A DNA stretch of 46,699 bases, taken from assembly GCA_902788575.1 (NCBI GenBank), contig CADAKY010000010.1:1-46699 (forward strand). Direction: 5' to 3'. Source of the DNA: an uncultured bacterium. GTDB taxonomy: Bacteria > Cyanobacteriota > Vampirovibrionia > Gastranaerophilales > Gastranaerophilaceae. The notes under the pieces are model-generated. The model had not been told where the DNA came from, searched no databases, and saw nothing but the letters and a program-made list of their open reading frames with translations. Positions 7,918-17,100 of this stretch are shown here, piece by piece. Position 1 is the stretch's first letter; the number at the start of each line of letters is the position of its first letter. The translations under genes and the position numbers were made by a program.

Positions 7918-8595
7918 TCAAAAACGATATTTAATAAGGGTTAGAATAGCCTGCACTCCGTCAATCCAGTTGATTTTTTTCCCCTTATCTCTTCCTCTTG
8001 CATCGTATGTAATCGGAAATTCTTTGAAACGAATGTTTTTGTTCTTAAAAAGTTTTGAGGTAATTTCCGGTTCAAAGTCAAACCGGTTTGCTTTAATTTC
8101 AATATTTTTAATTAAGTCCGACCTAAACACCTTATAACAAGTTTCCATATCAGTAACATTTTGACCATACAACATTTTTGTTAAAAACGTCAAAAATTTA
8201 TTCGCTGTATAACTCAGAAATAAAAATCTATTATCCCTCTTATTTAAAAAACGGGAACCATATACTACATCAGCACTCCCATTTTTAACTTCTTCAACAA
8301 GCGGAACGTAATCTGTTGGATTATATTCCAAATCAGCATCCTGAATAATTATAATATCACCTGTTGCTTCTTTAATTCCATCTCGAAGCGACCCGCCCTT
8401 GCCGATATTTTTGTCATGAAAAATCACTTTATGATTTATCTGATAATACAGTTCTTTCGTTCCGTCTGTTGAACAGTCATCTATCAAAATAATCTCTTTT
8501 TCTAAGCCAAAATCAACACTTTCCAGACGATGTAAAACGTCAAAAAGAAATTCCTTCTCATTATAAACCGGTATAAGAATTGATATTTTGTTCAT
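7918..8595 (-). CDS. Family 2 glycosyltransferase, polyprenyl-phosphate sugar transferase type
   Basis: The 225-aa GT-A enzyme opens with ISILIPVYNEKEFL and has the nucleotide-sugar aspartates in LIDDCSTDGT (38-46) and the metal-binding DAD (86-88). It continues with VVYGSRF and the ETCYKVFR helix seen in dolichyl/undecaprenyl-phosphate mannose or glucose synthases. It has no C-terminal membrane segments, unlike GtrB. The likely role is transfer of a sugar from a nucleotide donor to a lipid carrier for surface glycan or protein glycosylation. It has no Shine-Dalgarno; TATAAT lies 11 nt before the ATG, so the leader is very short. Divergent from the GAF/HD-GYP gene. Confidence 0.88.
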   Translation of the reverse strand: MNKISILIPVYNEKEFLFDVLHRLESVDFGLEKEIILIDDCSTDGTKELYYQINHKVIFHDKNIGKGGSLRDGIKEATGDIIIIQDADLEYNPTDYVPLVEEVKNGSADVVYGSRFLNKRDNRFLFLSYTANKFLTFLTKMLYGQNVTDMETCYKVFRSDLIKNIEIKANRFDFEPEITSKLFKNKNIRFKEFPITYDARGRDKGKKINWIDGVQAILTLIKYRF

Positions 8596-8637
8596 TATAT
8601 TATATGATTATACCATAGGAATAGAGAAAGAGCAGAA

Positions 8638-10308
8638 ATGACCAAAGAAAACTTTATTTATGAATCCGTCAAAGAAATTCTTGACGGACGATATGATGAA
8701 GTTAAGGAACGAATTGAAAAGCATAAAGATATTTATCATAACGATAGTGCAATATGCTTCAGTTTGCTTGCTCTTGGCTCATTTGTCAAAAAAGATTACA
8801 ATACATTCTACCAATTAATGAATGATGCGACATTCCTAACTGACCAAACCCCTGATATTATCACCCAAATTTTGCATGAAATGGTTATGGGATACGTGAA
8901 TTTCAGTGAAAAAAATTCATCACTCTATTCAATCAACTATAATAAAGCTCGTAAAATCTCTATAAAATTTCAAAAAACAGAATTTTTTGAACATCTAAAC
9001 TCTATTCTCAAATGCCCGCCAATCAGCCATTATACAAATAAGTATTCTCAAACAAAAGACCCGCTGATTGCTCTTGTAAAAATCGGTCAGGCAGTAGCGG
9101 CAGAAAAAAACATTGACCTTTTAATAAAAACTATTGCAGAAGAAACAAAAACGGCAATGAATGCAGACCGTTGTACGGTTTATTTGTATGACAAAGAAAA
9201 CAATGAGCTCTATTCCAAAGTCGCAACCGGACTTGATACAAGAGAACTTAGAATTCCGGCAGACAAAGGTTTTGCAGGACATGTTCTTAAAACAGGCGAA
9301 ACTATAAATATAAAAGATGCTTATAAAGATAACCGTTTTAATCCGGAAGTTGATAAAAAAACCGGTTACAGAACAAAAAATATGCTCTGCATGCCTATCA
9401 AAAATTTTAATCAGGAAATTATCGGTGTTTTTCAGGTTCTGAATAAATTTGATGAATACTTTACTCCGGATGACGAAGATTTGCTCGTTGCGATAGCATC
9501 CAGCGCCGGAATTTCACTGGAAAATGCAAGATTATTTGAACGTCAGAGAAAACTATTGGAAGAACAAAGGATTGTTTTGGATAGTTTCATCGAAACTCTT
9601 TCAACTTCTATAGACGCACGAGACAAAATTACTTCAGGTCACTCAACAAGAGTTAAACTCTATTCCTCACTCATAGCTCAGGAATTCGGTATGGAGCAAA
9701 ATGACTTAAACATTTTAGAAAAAGCAGCAGCTCTCCATGATATAGGAAAAATCGGAATTTGTGATGCGGTTCTCCAAAAAGAAGGAAAACTGACACCGGA
9801 AGAATATAAACATATTCAGCAGCACGTTGAAATTACACATCACATTCTGGAAAAAATTCATATGTCCAAAGATTTTCAACAAATTACGGAAATTGCCTGT
9901 TCGCACCACGAAAAATTTGACGGAACAGGTTATTACAGACATCTTAAAGGAGAAGAAATTCCGTTTGGCGGACGAATTTTAGCCGTTTCAGATGTCTTTG
10001 ACGCAATAACTTCCAAGCGTCACTATCGTGACAAGATGCCGATTGCAAAAGTTATTGATATAATAAAAGAAGGAGCTGGGACTCATTTTGACCCGCTTGT
10101 CGTGGAAAAATTTCTTGCAATAAAACTTAATAAAATAGTAGAAGTTTTTTGTACTGAAAACTGCTTAAAAATTGAAAAACAAGATTTAGAAACGTTACAA
10201 AAATATAACCTTCTTGATTTATATTATTCAATAGTAAATAATTGCAGTAACAAGCTTCTTGAAGTATTTAACAAATATTACGTAGGTGTGGATACAGAGC
10301 ATGAATAA
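8638..10308 (+). CDS. GAF and HD-GYP domain protein (probable cyclic dinucleotide phosphodiesterase)
   Basis: The 556-aa protein has a helical N-terminal region (1-130), a GAF sensor domain (about 145-300, with DRCTVYLYDKE and NMLCMPI) and an HD-GYP domain (about 320-500). Metal ligands are visible: HD at 367-368 in ALHDIGKIG, H401-H402 in ITHHIL and HHEKFDGTGYY (423-433). The last motif is HHExxDGxGYP in typical enzymes; here the P is Y, a mild deviation. HD-GYP proteins hydrolyse c-di-GMP or related dinucleotides. It overlaps the next gene by 8 bp and heads a run with a TPR protein, two response regulators and a pentapeptide-repeat protein, which may form one signalling operon. Confidence 0.88.
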   Translation: MTKENFIYESVKEILDGRYDEVKERIEKHKDIYHNDSAICFSLLALGSFVKKDYNTFYQLMNDATFLTDQTPDIITQILHEMVMGYVNFSEKNSSLYSINYNKARKISIKFQKTEFFEHLNSILKCPPISHYTNKYSQTKDPLIALVKIGQAVAAEKNIDLLIKTIAEETKTAMNADRCTVYLYDKENNELYSKVATGLDTRELRIPADKGFAGHVLKTGETINIKDAYKDNRFNPEVDKKTGYRTKNMLCMPIKNFNQEIIGVFQVLNKFDEYFTPDDEDLLVAIASSAGISLENARLFERQRKLLEEQRIVLDSFIETLSTSIDARDKITSGHSTRVKLYSSLIAQEFGMEQNDLNILEKAAALHDIGKIGICDAVLQKEGKLTPEEYKHIQQHVEITHHILEKIHMSKDFQQITEIACSHHEKFDGTGYYRHLKGEEIPFGGRILAVSDVFDAITSKRHYRDKMPIAKVIDIIKEGAGTHFDPLVVEKFLAIKLNKIVEVFCTENCLKIEKQDLETLQKYNLLDLYYSIVNNCSNKLLEVFNKYYVGVDTEHE

Positions 10309-11806
10309 ACTAATAAAACTAATAATTACAGGCATAGTACTTTCTTCATTTGGTTCGGTTCAGGCCGAAACAGCAATGAAGCCTTTAAACATCAAAGCGG
10401 AAACAACTGTTGCCAATATGGATATGGTTGTGAAAGATAACTTTATCAAAGGAAAGTACGCTTCTGCGGAAAACCGTTTTATTCAAAGTAACGTAAAAGC
10501 TTCTTATGACGACTTTTCAGACTTAATTCAAAAAACGGCGCACGACGATTATGTATTCATGCTGTATGGCTTAAAAATGGCAGAATACGGATTCTTTGAT
10601 TTATCGGATGAATTGGTTGAAAAGCTGGATAATAACCATTTTACAGCCGCTTATGTAAAAGATATGAAACGTTTTTATTATCCGTCCGCTATGCTTAAAC
10701 AAAAAGATGTTTTATATTATGCAGATGCCTATTCAAACATTGTTTACAATAATATGGCATTAGAAACCACATCAGAATTGTTAAATTCAGCACGTGCAGA
10801 AGAAAGCGATTATAAAAATTACTTAATTTCTCTTGGTTATTATAAGTCCAATAATTTACCAATGGCATTAAAATACATTAACAACGCTCTTAAAGAAAAT
10901 GATACAAATATAAATTATTTGGGATTAAAAGCCAGAATACTCGCTGATTCAAACAAATCTTCACAAGCATTGAAAGTGTTATCGCAAATTAAAAAAACTC
11001 CGTTTTTAACATTGGAATTCCAAAATAAAGTCCGCTCAATTGAAGAATATGTTTTATATAAAACTTCAAAGACTGAACCATTAAAAGATTACCACCTTGC
11101 ATATTATTATCACATACAAAATAAAAGCCTTCTTGCATCAAAAGTTTTGCAAGGTGCTATTTTAACCTCAAAACAATATGCGTCAAAAATTTTCGCACTT
11201 TTAGGAAAAATTTATTATGAAAATGATGAGACCGCCAAAGCAGAAGAATTTGCTTCCCGCGCATACAGGGAAGATAAAAATAATTATATAGCAACTCTTA
11301 CGCTTGCTGATATAAATTATGACAGCAGAAGATACGAAGAAGCTTTAGGATATTACAAAAAGGCAAAACGTCTAAAGAAAAAAGAAGTTGCCCCGCAGGT
11401 AGGAATAGCAAAGACTTATGTGGCATTGGAACAAGACAAAAAATCAAAGAAAATTTATGAAAAACTTTTAAAGAAAAATCTGTTTAACGAAGACCTGCTT
11501 GTTGAATCTTTAAAAGTTATTCCTCAACGCGTAGATTATTATCTGCCGCGCGTTGCAGGAATTGATGTTTCAAATAACGATATTTGGCTTGCACTTGCTT
11601 ATCACGCAATAAAAGACGGAAACTTCCCAATGGCAACCACATACCTTAACAATTCATATTATATTGACGAAAACAACTTTAAATATTATTATTATCTCAG
11701 TTTAGTGCTGAGGGCAAAGGGAGAAAATGCACTTGCGGATCAATCGCTAATCAGGTGTTCAAATATCAATGCAGACTATAATGCAGCATTAGGGCCTGAC
11801 AGATAA
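10301..11806 (+). CDS. Secreted TPR-repeat protein
   Basis: A 501-aa protein from ATG 10301, which overlaps the stop region of the HD-GYP gene by 8 bp, indicating translational coupling. Residues 1-22 are a signal peptide (KLIKLIITGIVLSSFGSVQA). The rest is helical with tetratricopeptide-like repeats, clearest at about 280-400 (ALLGKIYYENDETAKAEEFA and ALGYYKKAKRLKK pairs). It is likely a periplasmic or outer-surface scaffold with no catalytic motif. The frame opens at GTG 10286, but only ATG 10301 places the signal peptide at the N-terminus. Confidence 0.8.
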   Translation: MNKLIKLIITGIVLSSFGSVQAETAMKPLNIKAETTVANMDMVVKDNFIKGKYASAENRFIQSNVKASYDDFSDLIQKTAHDDYVFMLYGLKMAEYGFFDLSDELVEKLDNNHFTAAYVKDMKRFYYPSAMLKQKDVLYYADAYSNIVYNNMALETTSELLNSARAEESDYKNYLISLGYYKSNNLPMALKYINNALKENDTNINYLGLKARILADSNKSSQALKVLSQIKKTPFLTLEFQNKVRSIEEYVLYKTSKTEPLKDYHLAYYYHIQNKSLLASKVLQGAILTSKQYASKIFALLGKIYYENDETAKAEEFASRAYREDKNNYIATLTLADINYDSRRYEEALGYYKKAKRLKKKEVAPQVGIAKTYVALEQDKKSKKIYEKLLKKNLFNEDLLVESLKVIPQRVDYYLPRVAGIDVSNNDIWLALAYHAIKDGNFPMATTYLNNSYYIDENNFKYYYYLSLVLRAKGENALADQSLIRCSNINADYNAALGPDR

Positions 11807-11836
11807 ACTCCCCAAAAGTGCATCCGAGAGGTTTAT

Positions 11837-12487
11837 ATGAAAAGTAACATTTTAATCGTAGAAGATCATGAATTAACAAGATTTGGCTTAAAAACAGCTT
11901 TTGAGGCTTGTGATTTTGTTGAAAATATTTATGAGGCAGATTCAGCCGAAAAAGGAATTGAATTGGTTTCTGAACATCAGACAGACCTTATTATAATGGA
12001 TTTAGGACTTCCGGGAATGAACGGAATAGATGCCACAAGAGAAATTAAAGCAAAAAATAATGATGTTAAAATAGTTGTTTTAACCTCGCATAATGATGAA
12101 CAAGAAGTTTTAAACAGCCTAAAGGCGGGAGCAAACGCATATTGTTCCAAGGAAATCAATCCCAAAAGGCTTATACAGGTTGTTCAATCCGTTCTTGACG
12201 GAGCTGCGTGGTTTGACCCCTCAATATCACATATAGTTTTAAATGCAGCTTCCAAAATAAATGAACCTCAAGGAACAGTAAAACCGGAAAAAGACTATGG
12301 TTTAACATCACGCGAAACACAAATTTTAAAACTTATAACAGAAGGATACAGCAATATAGAAATTGCAAAAGAGCTTTTTGTAAGTATTAATACAACTAAA
12401 GCACATGTTGCAAGCATATTGCAAAAACTGGAAGTAGATGATAGACTACAAGCAGCACTAAAAGCGCTGAAAGAAAGATTGGTGTAA
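11837..12487 (+). CDS. NarL/FixJ-type response regulator
   Basis: The 216-aa protein has a receiver domain (1-120) and a LuxR-type DNA-binding domain (152-212). The phosphoacceptor is D55 in LIIMDLGLPG, with acidic E9-D10 and a switch Thr/Ser in VVLTSH. The usual Lys near 105 is in CSKE. The HTH reads LTSRETQILKLITEGYSN then IEIAKELFVSINTTKAHV. A GAGAGG site precedes the ATG. It is followed after 1 bp by a second REC-LuxR gene; no histidine kinase is in the window, so the pair is orphan here. Confidence 0.93.
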   Translation: MKSNILIVEDHELTRFGLKTAFEACDFVENIYEADSAEKGIELVSEHQTDLIIMDLGLPGMNGIDATREIKAKNNDVKIVVLTSHNDEQEVLNSLKAGANAYCSKEINPKRLIQVVQSVLDGAAWFDPSISHIVLNAASKINEPQGTVKPEKDYGLTSRETQILKLITEGYSNIEIAKELFVSINTTKAHVASILQKLEVDDRLQAALKALKERLV

Positions 12488-12488
12488 A

Positions 12489-13100
12489 ATGGACGGCATA
12501 GCTTCGATACTTGTTGTAGATGATAATCCAAAATTCCTGAAAGATGCACTTCCTATGTACGGATATGAAGTCACAGTTGCTGAGGACGGAATAGAAGCTC
12601 TTAAAATTCTTGCTGACAAAGAATTTGATCTTATTCTTCTTGATGTAATGATGCCCAATATGGACGGATGGGATACACTCAAGGCAATAAGAAAAAATTC
12701 AAAAACTGAGCACACACCTGTAATTATGATTACAGCGGTAAGTGAAGATCAAAAAGTTGTGTCCGGTCTGAGAATAGGAGCAGATGACTACATTGTCAAA
12801 CCGTTTATTCTTCCGAATCTTTTGGCAAGAATTGAAGCTGTTTTAAGGCGCAGTAACTGGAGCAGCCAAAAAACAGAAAAAAATATTAATAAAAATGCTG
12901 ACATCGGCATATTAACATCAAAGGAAAAAGAAGTTTTAGGACTTCTTGCTAAAGGTGCAAGCAATAAAGAAATTGCAGACAAACTCTGTGTACAAGATGT
13001 TACAGTAAAAACGCACCTTAACAGTATATTTAAGAAACTTAAAGTAACAAACAGAACGCAGGCGGTTTTGCTTGCAATGCAAATAGATTTAGTAAATTAG
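12489..13100 (+). CDS. Response regulator with LuxR-type output
   Basis: The 203-aa protein has a receiver (1-120) with acidic D11-D12, phosphoacceptor D52 in LILLDVMMP, T79 in MITAV and K104 in IVKPF, all intact. The HTH is at 140-200 (LTSKEKEVLGLLAKGASN, EIADKLCVQDVTVKTHL). The receiver looks more OmpR-like, while the output is LuxR-like, as in the Ycf29-type regulators of cyanobacteria and plastids. It begins 1 bp after the preceding regulator and sits 9 bp before the pentapeptide-repeat gene, so co-expression is likely. Confidence 0.93.
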   Translation: MDGIASILVVDDNPKFLKDALPMYGYEVTVAEDGIEALKILADKEFDLILLDVMMPNMDGWDTLKAIRKNSKTEHTPVIMITAVSEDQKVVSGLRIGADDYIVKPFILPNLLARIEAVLRRSNWSSQKTEKNINKNADIGILTSKEKEVLGLLAKGASNKEIADKLCVQDVTVKTHLNSIFKKLKVTNRTQAVLLAMQIDLVN

Positions 13101-13109
13101 GAGAAAATA

Positions 13110-13637
13110 ATGCTATCAAAAGAAGAATTGGCAGATTTGATAACAACAGACGTTGAATCATTTAACCAAGAAATAAAAAACATAAAAGGCGGAGCAGATT
13201 TAAGTGAAACCGACTTTTCTAATATAAATTTAGAAGGTGCAGAGTTTGTTAATGCGGATTTAACTTCGTCTTCTTTTGCGGATTCGCATCTGACAGAAGT
13301 AAAATTTGACGGATGTGATTTAACTTCTGTCGATTTTACAAGAGCAAATTTAGTAGAATGTTCATTTGTTGACTCTGTTTTGAATGGCACAGATTTTAGC
13401 TACGCAACAGTAAATTACGGAAATTTTTCAGACTCTGATATGGCAGGCGCGATATTTCAAGGGGCAGACCTTACAAACTCAGATTTTTCAATGGCAGAAA
13501 ACCTCAATGCGTCACGTTTTGACGAAGAAACTGTATGGCCGGATAATGAAAACTTACCGGAAGACTTTGACAGCACCTGCTCAAATGATTTATCGTCTCT
13601 TCAAGATGAAGATGATTATGAACAGAGTGATTATTAA
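13110..13637 (+). CDS. Pentapeptide-repeat protein
   Basis: The 175-aa protein contains about 20 consecutive A(D/N)LXX-type pentapeptides between residues 25 and 140 (LSETDFSNINLEGAEFVNAD, DLTSVDFTRANL and so on). These should form a right-handed quadrilateral beta helix. The acidic C-terminal tail (about 150-175) is disordered. TAGGAGA precedes the ATG and the spacing to the second response regulator is 9 bp, so it closes that operon. No enzymatic motif; a role in protein binding is possible, but nothing in the sequence specifies it. Confidence 0.9.
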   Translation: MLSKEELADLITTDVESFNQEIKNIKGGADLSETDFSNINLEGAEFVNADLTSSSFADSHLTEVKFDGCDLTSVDFTRANLVECSFVDSVLNGTDFSYATVNYGNFSDSDMAGAIFQGADLTNSDFSMAENLNASRFDEETVWPDNENLPEDFDSTCSNDLSSLQDEDDYEQSDY

Positions 13638-13767
13638 AACTTTCCTTACCCCGCATTTTCATCCTGTATATAATGTAAATTTTTGTAACAATTTCCCGAA
13701 ATTTATTAAAGTTTTCTGAAATTATGCCGTAAATACTCATGTATAACTCAAATATATCGGAGTAAAA

Positions 13768-14076
13768 ATGGTACAAAATGAAGATATTAAAAGATATTCT
13801 GCACAGGGCTTAAATCCTGCTCAAATGGATATGCTGCAGAATATTGAAAAGCAAAATAAAGAAAAAGAAGCTAAGTTTAAAGAAAGAATATCTGCATTCA
13901 AAGATATTACAACCCTTAAAGATGCCCGCGAACTGGCAGAAAGAATTTTGCCTGTCGCTCAAGAATTGAATAAGTTCAGAGTAGGAAATGCAAAATGTGT
14001 AATTGTTAATAAACCCGAGCAGCTTAGAATATGCTTTGATACGGGAGAAGAGTTTATTGCTTACGATTTTGAATAA
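13768..14076 (+). CDS. Hypothetical protein (102 aa)
   Basis: A soluble helical protein with a charged central part (KQNKEKEAKFKERISAF) and a small C-terminal alpha/beta end (CVIVNKPEQLRICFDTGEEFIAYDFE). No family recognised. It has a CGGAGT-type ribosome site and starts 32 bp before the 1343-aa gene, so the two are probably co-transcribed. Its leader begins near a TATAAT at 13669-13674. The leader holds a 17-nt word also found before the gene at 18304. Confidence 0.65.
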   Translation: MVQNEDIKRYSAQGLNPAQMDMLQNIEKQNKEKEAKFKERISAFKDITTLKDARELAERILPVAQELNKFRVGNAKCVIVNKPEQLRICFDTGEEFIAYDFE

Positions 14077-14107
14077 AAATTATTAAGCGAAATAGAGGAG
14101 TATAGAA

Positions 14108-17100
14108 TTGTCTAACATTTCAAGTTACTACAACAACCAAACAAAAAACTATATATACCAAAAAACCGTTTTTGAAGCATCAGGAGCTTCCGGTGTTTCC
14201 GGAGTTTCAGGGACATCGGGAGCTTCTGGGGTTTCCGGAGTTTCGGGGATATCGGGAGCTTCAGGGGTTTACTCAGTTAAAACTGTAAAATTGGCAGATT
14301 TAAATTTATCTGAAATTACAGAATTGTTTACTACAGGAAATTTAACAGCCTCGGAACTTCAAAAATGGCTTAATGACCCTAAAAACAAATCAAAAGTTAC
14401 TGATTTAAAAACTGAGACAAAAAATAATGTTGTAACATTCAGTTTTAAATATAACAATAAACAATATACAATAGCTTGCTCAAAGGATGCAGCTGCATCT
14501 CAAACAGATAATAAAAAACAAGAATTAAAAACAAAAACAGAACTTGAAAATCTGGGATTTACGCAAGCGGACTTATCAAAATATTTTATAAAAGCATCTG
14601 ACTATGGTACCGAAAAATATGCTTTAAAGCCGGATTGCGGATATAAAACAATTGCAGATTTGGCAAAGGCAGTAAAACAGATACACAAAAAAGAATTCCA
14701 AGAAGCACAAAGTAACCTGATAATGCAAAATTTTATTAACGGAAAAGTTACGTATAAATCAGAATACACTAACAAACAATTTGAAAACGCGACAGCACTA
14801 AAGAGAACCTCTGATGGAACAACAATTTCCAGTAAAAATTATGAACAATATGCAGATGAAATTTCAAAGGCAACAGACGGAAGCGCAGAAAAGCTAAGAA
14901 AAGAAGCTTTGCAAAAATTTGTAAAAGATTTTGCGATGGGTAATGTTGCATACAACCAAGCATCCACAATTTTGAATGCTATTGGTGTAAAAAATTATAC
15001 TCATAAACTGGAAAACGGTAACTACAACCTCTCATTTGACTTTGAAGGCGAACATTACTCAATCACCTGTAACGAAGCTGCAGCAAAATCCGGTGTGGAT
15101 GATGTGAAAGTCTATAATTTTGAGTCTATGGACGAAGAATTTAAAACAAAGTATAAAGAAGACATTAACTTATTATACCAATCAAATGGTTACAAAATTC
15201 CAAAAGAAGAACTTACATCTTTAATCGTTAATGCAATGACTATAATATCACAAATTGATGAAGAACATAAATACGCAGAATCCTCATATAACTCAATAAT
15301 TAAAAGAGCTGCTTTCTTCTTAAAAAGCTATGATACTAATCAGATAATTAGTGAAAATCGGGAAAGTATCTCTGCTGAAGATAGGAGTCTCGCAACAGAA
15401 CTCTTTTCAAATGTCACCGGAATACTTGATGACCAATCATGTCAATATGTGCAAAGTATATTATTTGAAAAAATTTGCGAGCCCGATAGTGAAGAAGATA
15501 TTCCAAAAGTACGAATGTTTATTTCTATAATGAAGAGCTTGTCTGAAGAACTTCAAATTCCGGACTCTATTACACAAAAGTTTTGCGAATTAGAAAAACA
15601 TCTGGAACAAGATGAACCACAAGAAGCGATGGACTATTTCTCTGATTGGAAATTGGGTATGACTACCGTTATTAATTTATTGAGATATCCAGATTCAAAT
15701 TATAACATTCAAGATATTATAAGTGCCTTAGATGATATTGATTATAGTCATGGTGGTTATGCGCTATATGATTATAATGAAATGACTAAATTCATTGAAT
15801 CAATGATTGGAGAAGTAGACGGTTCTTTCCAAAGCGTACAAGACGCTCTTGATATTGGTCTGATTACCTTAGATGTATTAGAAGTTCTTAATGATAACGG
15901 TTATACAAAAGATGATTTATATGGAGAAAACGGGCTACTTGAAAACGGTACACTTCAACTCCTTGTAACAATGACAAAGTTATCAGGAAATAATAATGCT
16001 TCTATGCTGGAAATTGATACTTTTATAAGTAATTTGAGTTCAAATGACAGAAGTGAACCTTTTGCAAACAGAGAAATTTTAATAAAACATATTAATAACT
16101 ATCAACAAGACGGATCAGAGTCAATATTCAGCCCGCTAAATTCTCTTATGGATGCATATTACCAAGAAGACGGTATTATTAACGCTAGTGCGGAAGGAAT
16201 GGCAAAAGCCGCGCAAAGACTTGTTAATTTATGTGATGATGAATCCTTCAAAACAGATATGATGAAATATGTTGCTCAGCAAATGAGGATGCATAAAAAT
16301 GACAAAACAAATGTATCCTATGAAGATTTTAGCAATATATTTTCAGATGCATACAAAAATGTTGCAGGAGAGGATGCTGAATATTCAGACTATATATCAT
16401 CAACTCTTGCAAGCAGCTTTTATACAGAATTAATGCGTAATTATATAGGAATAGATTCAAATATCAGCGATGAAGCCGCAAATGAAATAGTTGGAAATTT
16501 TGTATCACAGAATTCTGTAAATTGGTCTGATGTATTAGAAAGACAAATATACTTGGAAAGTACTTCTACTAAATCTAAATTTCAAGATGTAGATTCTTGG
16601 TTGGATACAAATCTTAGCAATATAAAAAGCTGGGACAAAGTTAAAAAAGCACTCACGTTAGATAATATTCTTAAAGGAGCAGGTGTTTTAACATTTGTTT
16701 GTCCACCGGCAGGTGTAGCAGTTAGTTTAGCCAAAAATATTATTAAATTCGGAAAAATTGGACCGGACGGGGAACCGTGTAAATGGAATTTAAAAAATGT
16801 TGGAAACAATCTCCCTCAAATTTTATTAAAAACCGGAGGAACAATTCTTTCTACATTTTTTAAACCGGAAAAACTCATATTAAAAATTTTTACTAAAAAA
16901 ATATATAACATATACGAAACCATTAAAAATCCTGAAGAAGCATTACATAAAATCTCAGAAACAGTAAGCAGCGTATACAATCTGTTTAAACAAGAAAACT
17001 CTCGTAAGACTTCATATGGTGTTGAAGCTATACTTCGCTTGGCAACTGCATCATTATATCCTGCAGCATTGGACAAAGATGCAATGAAACTGACAAGAAA

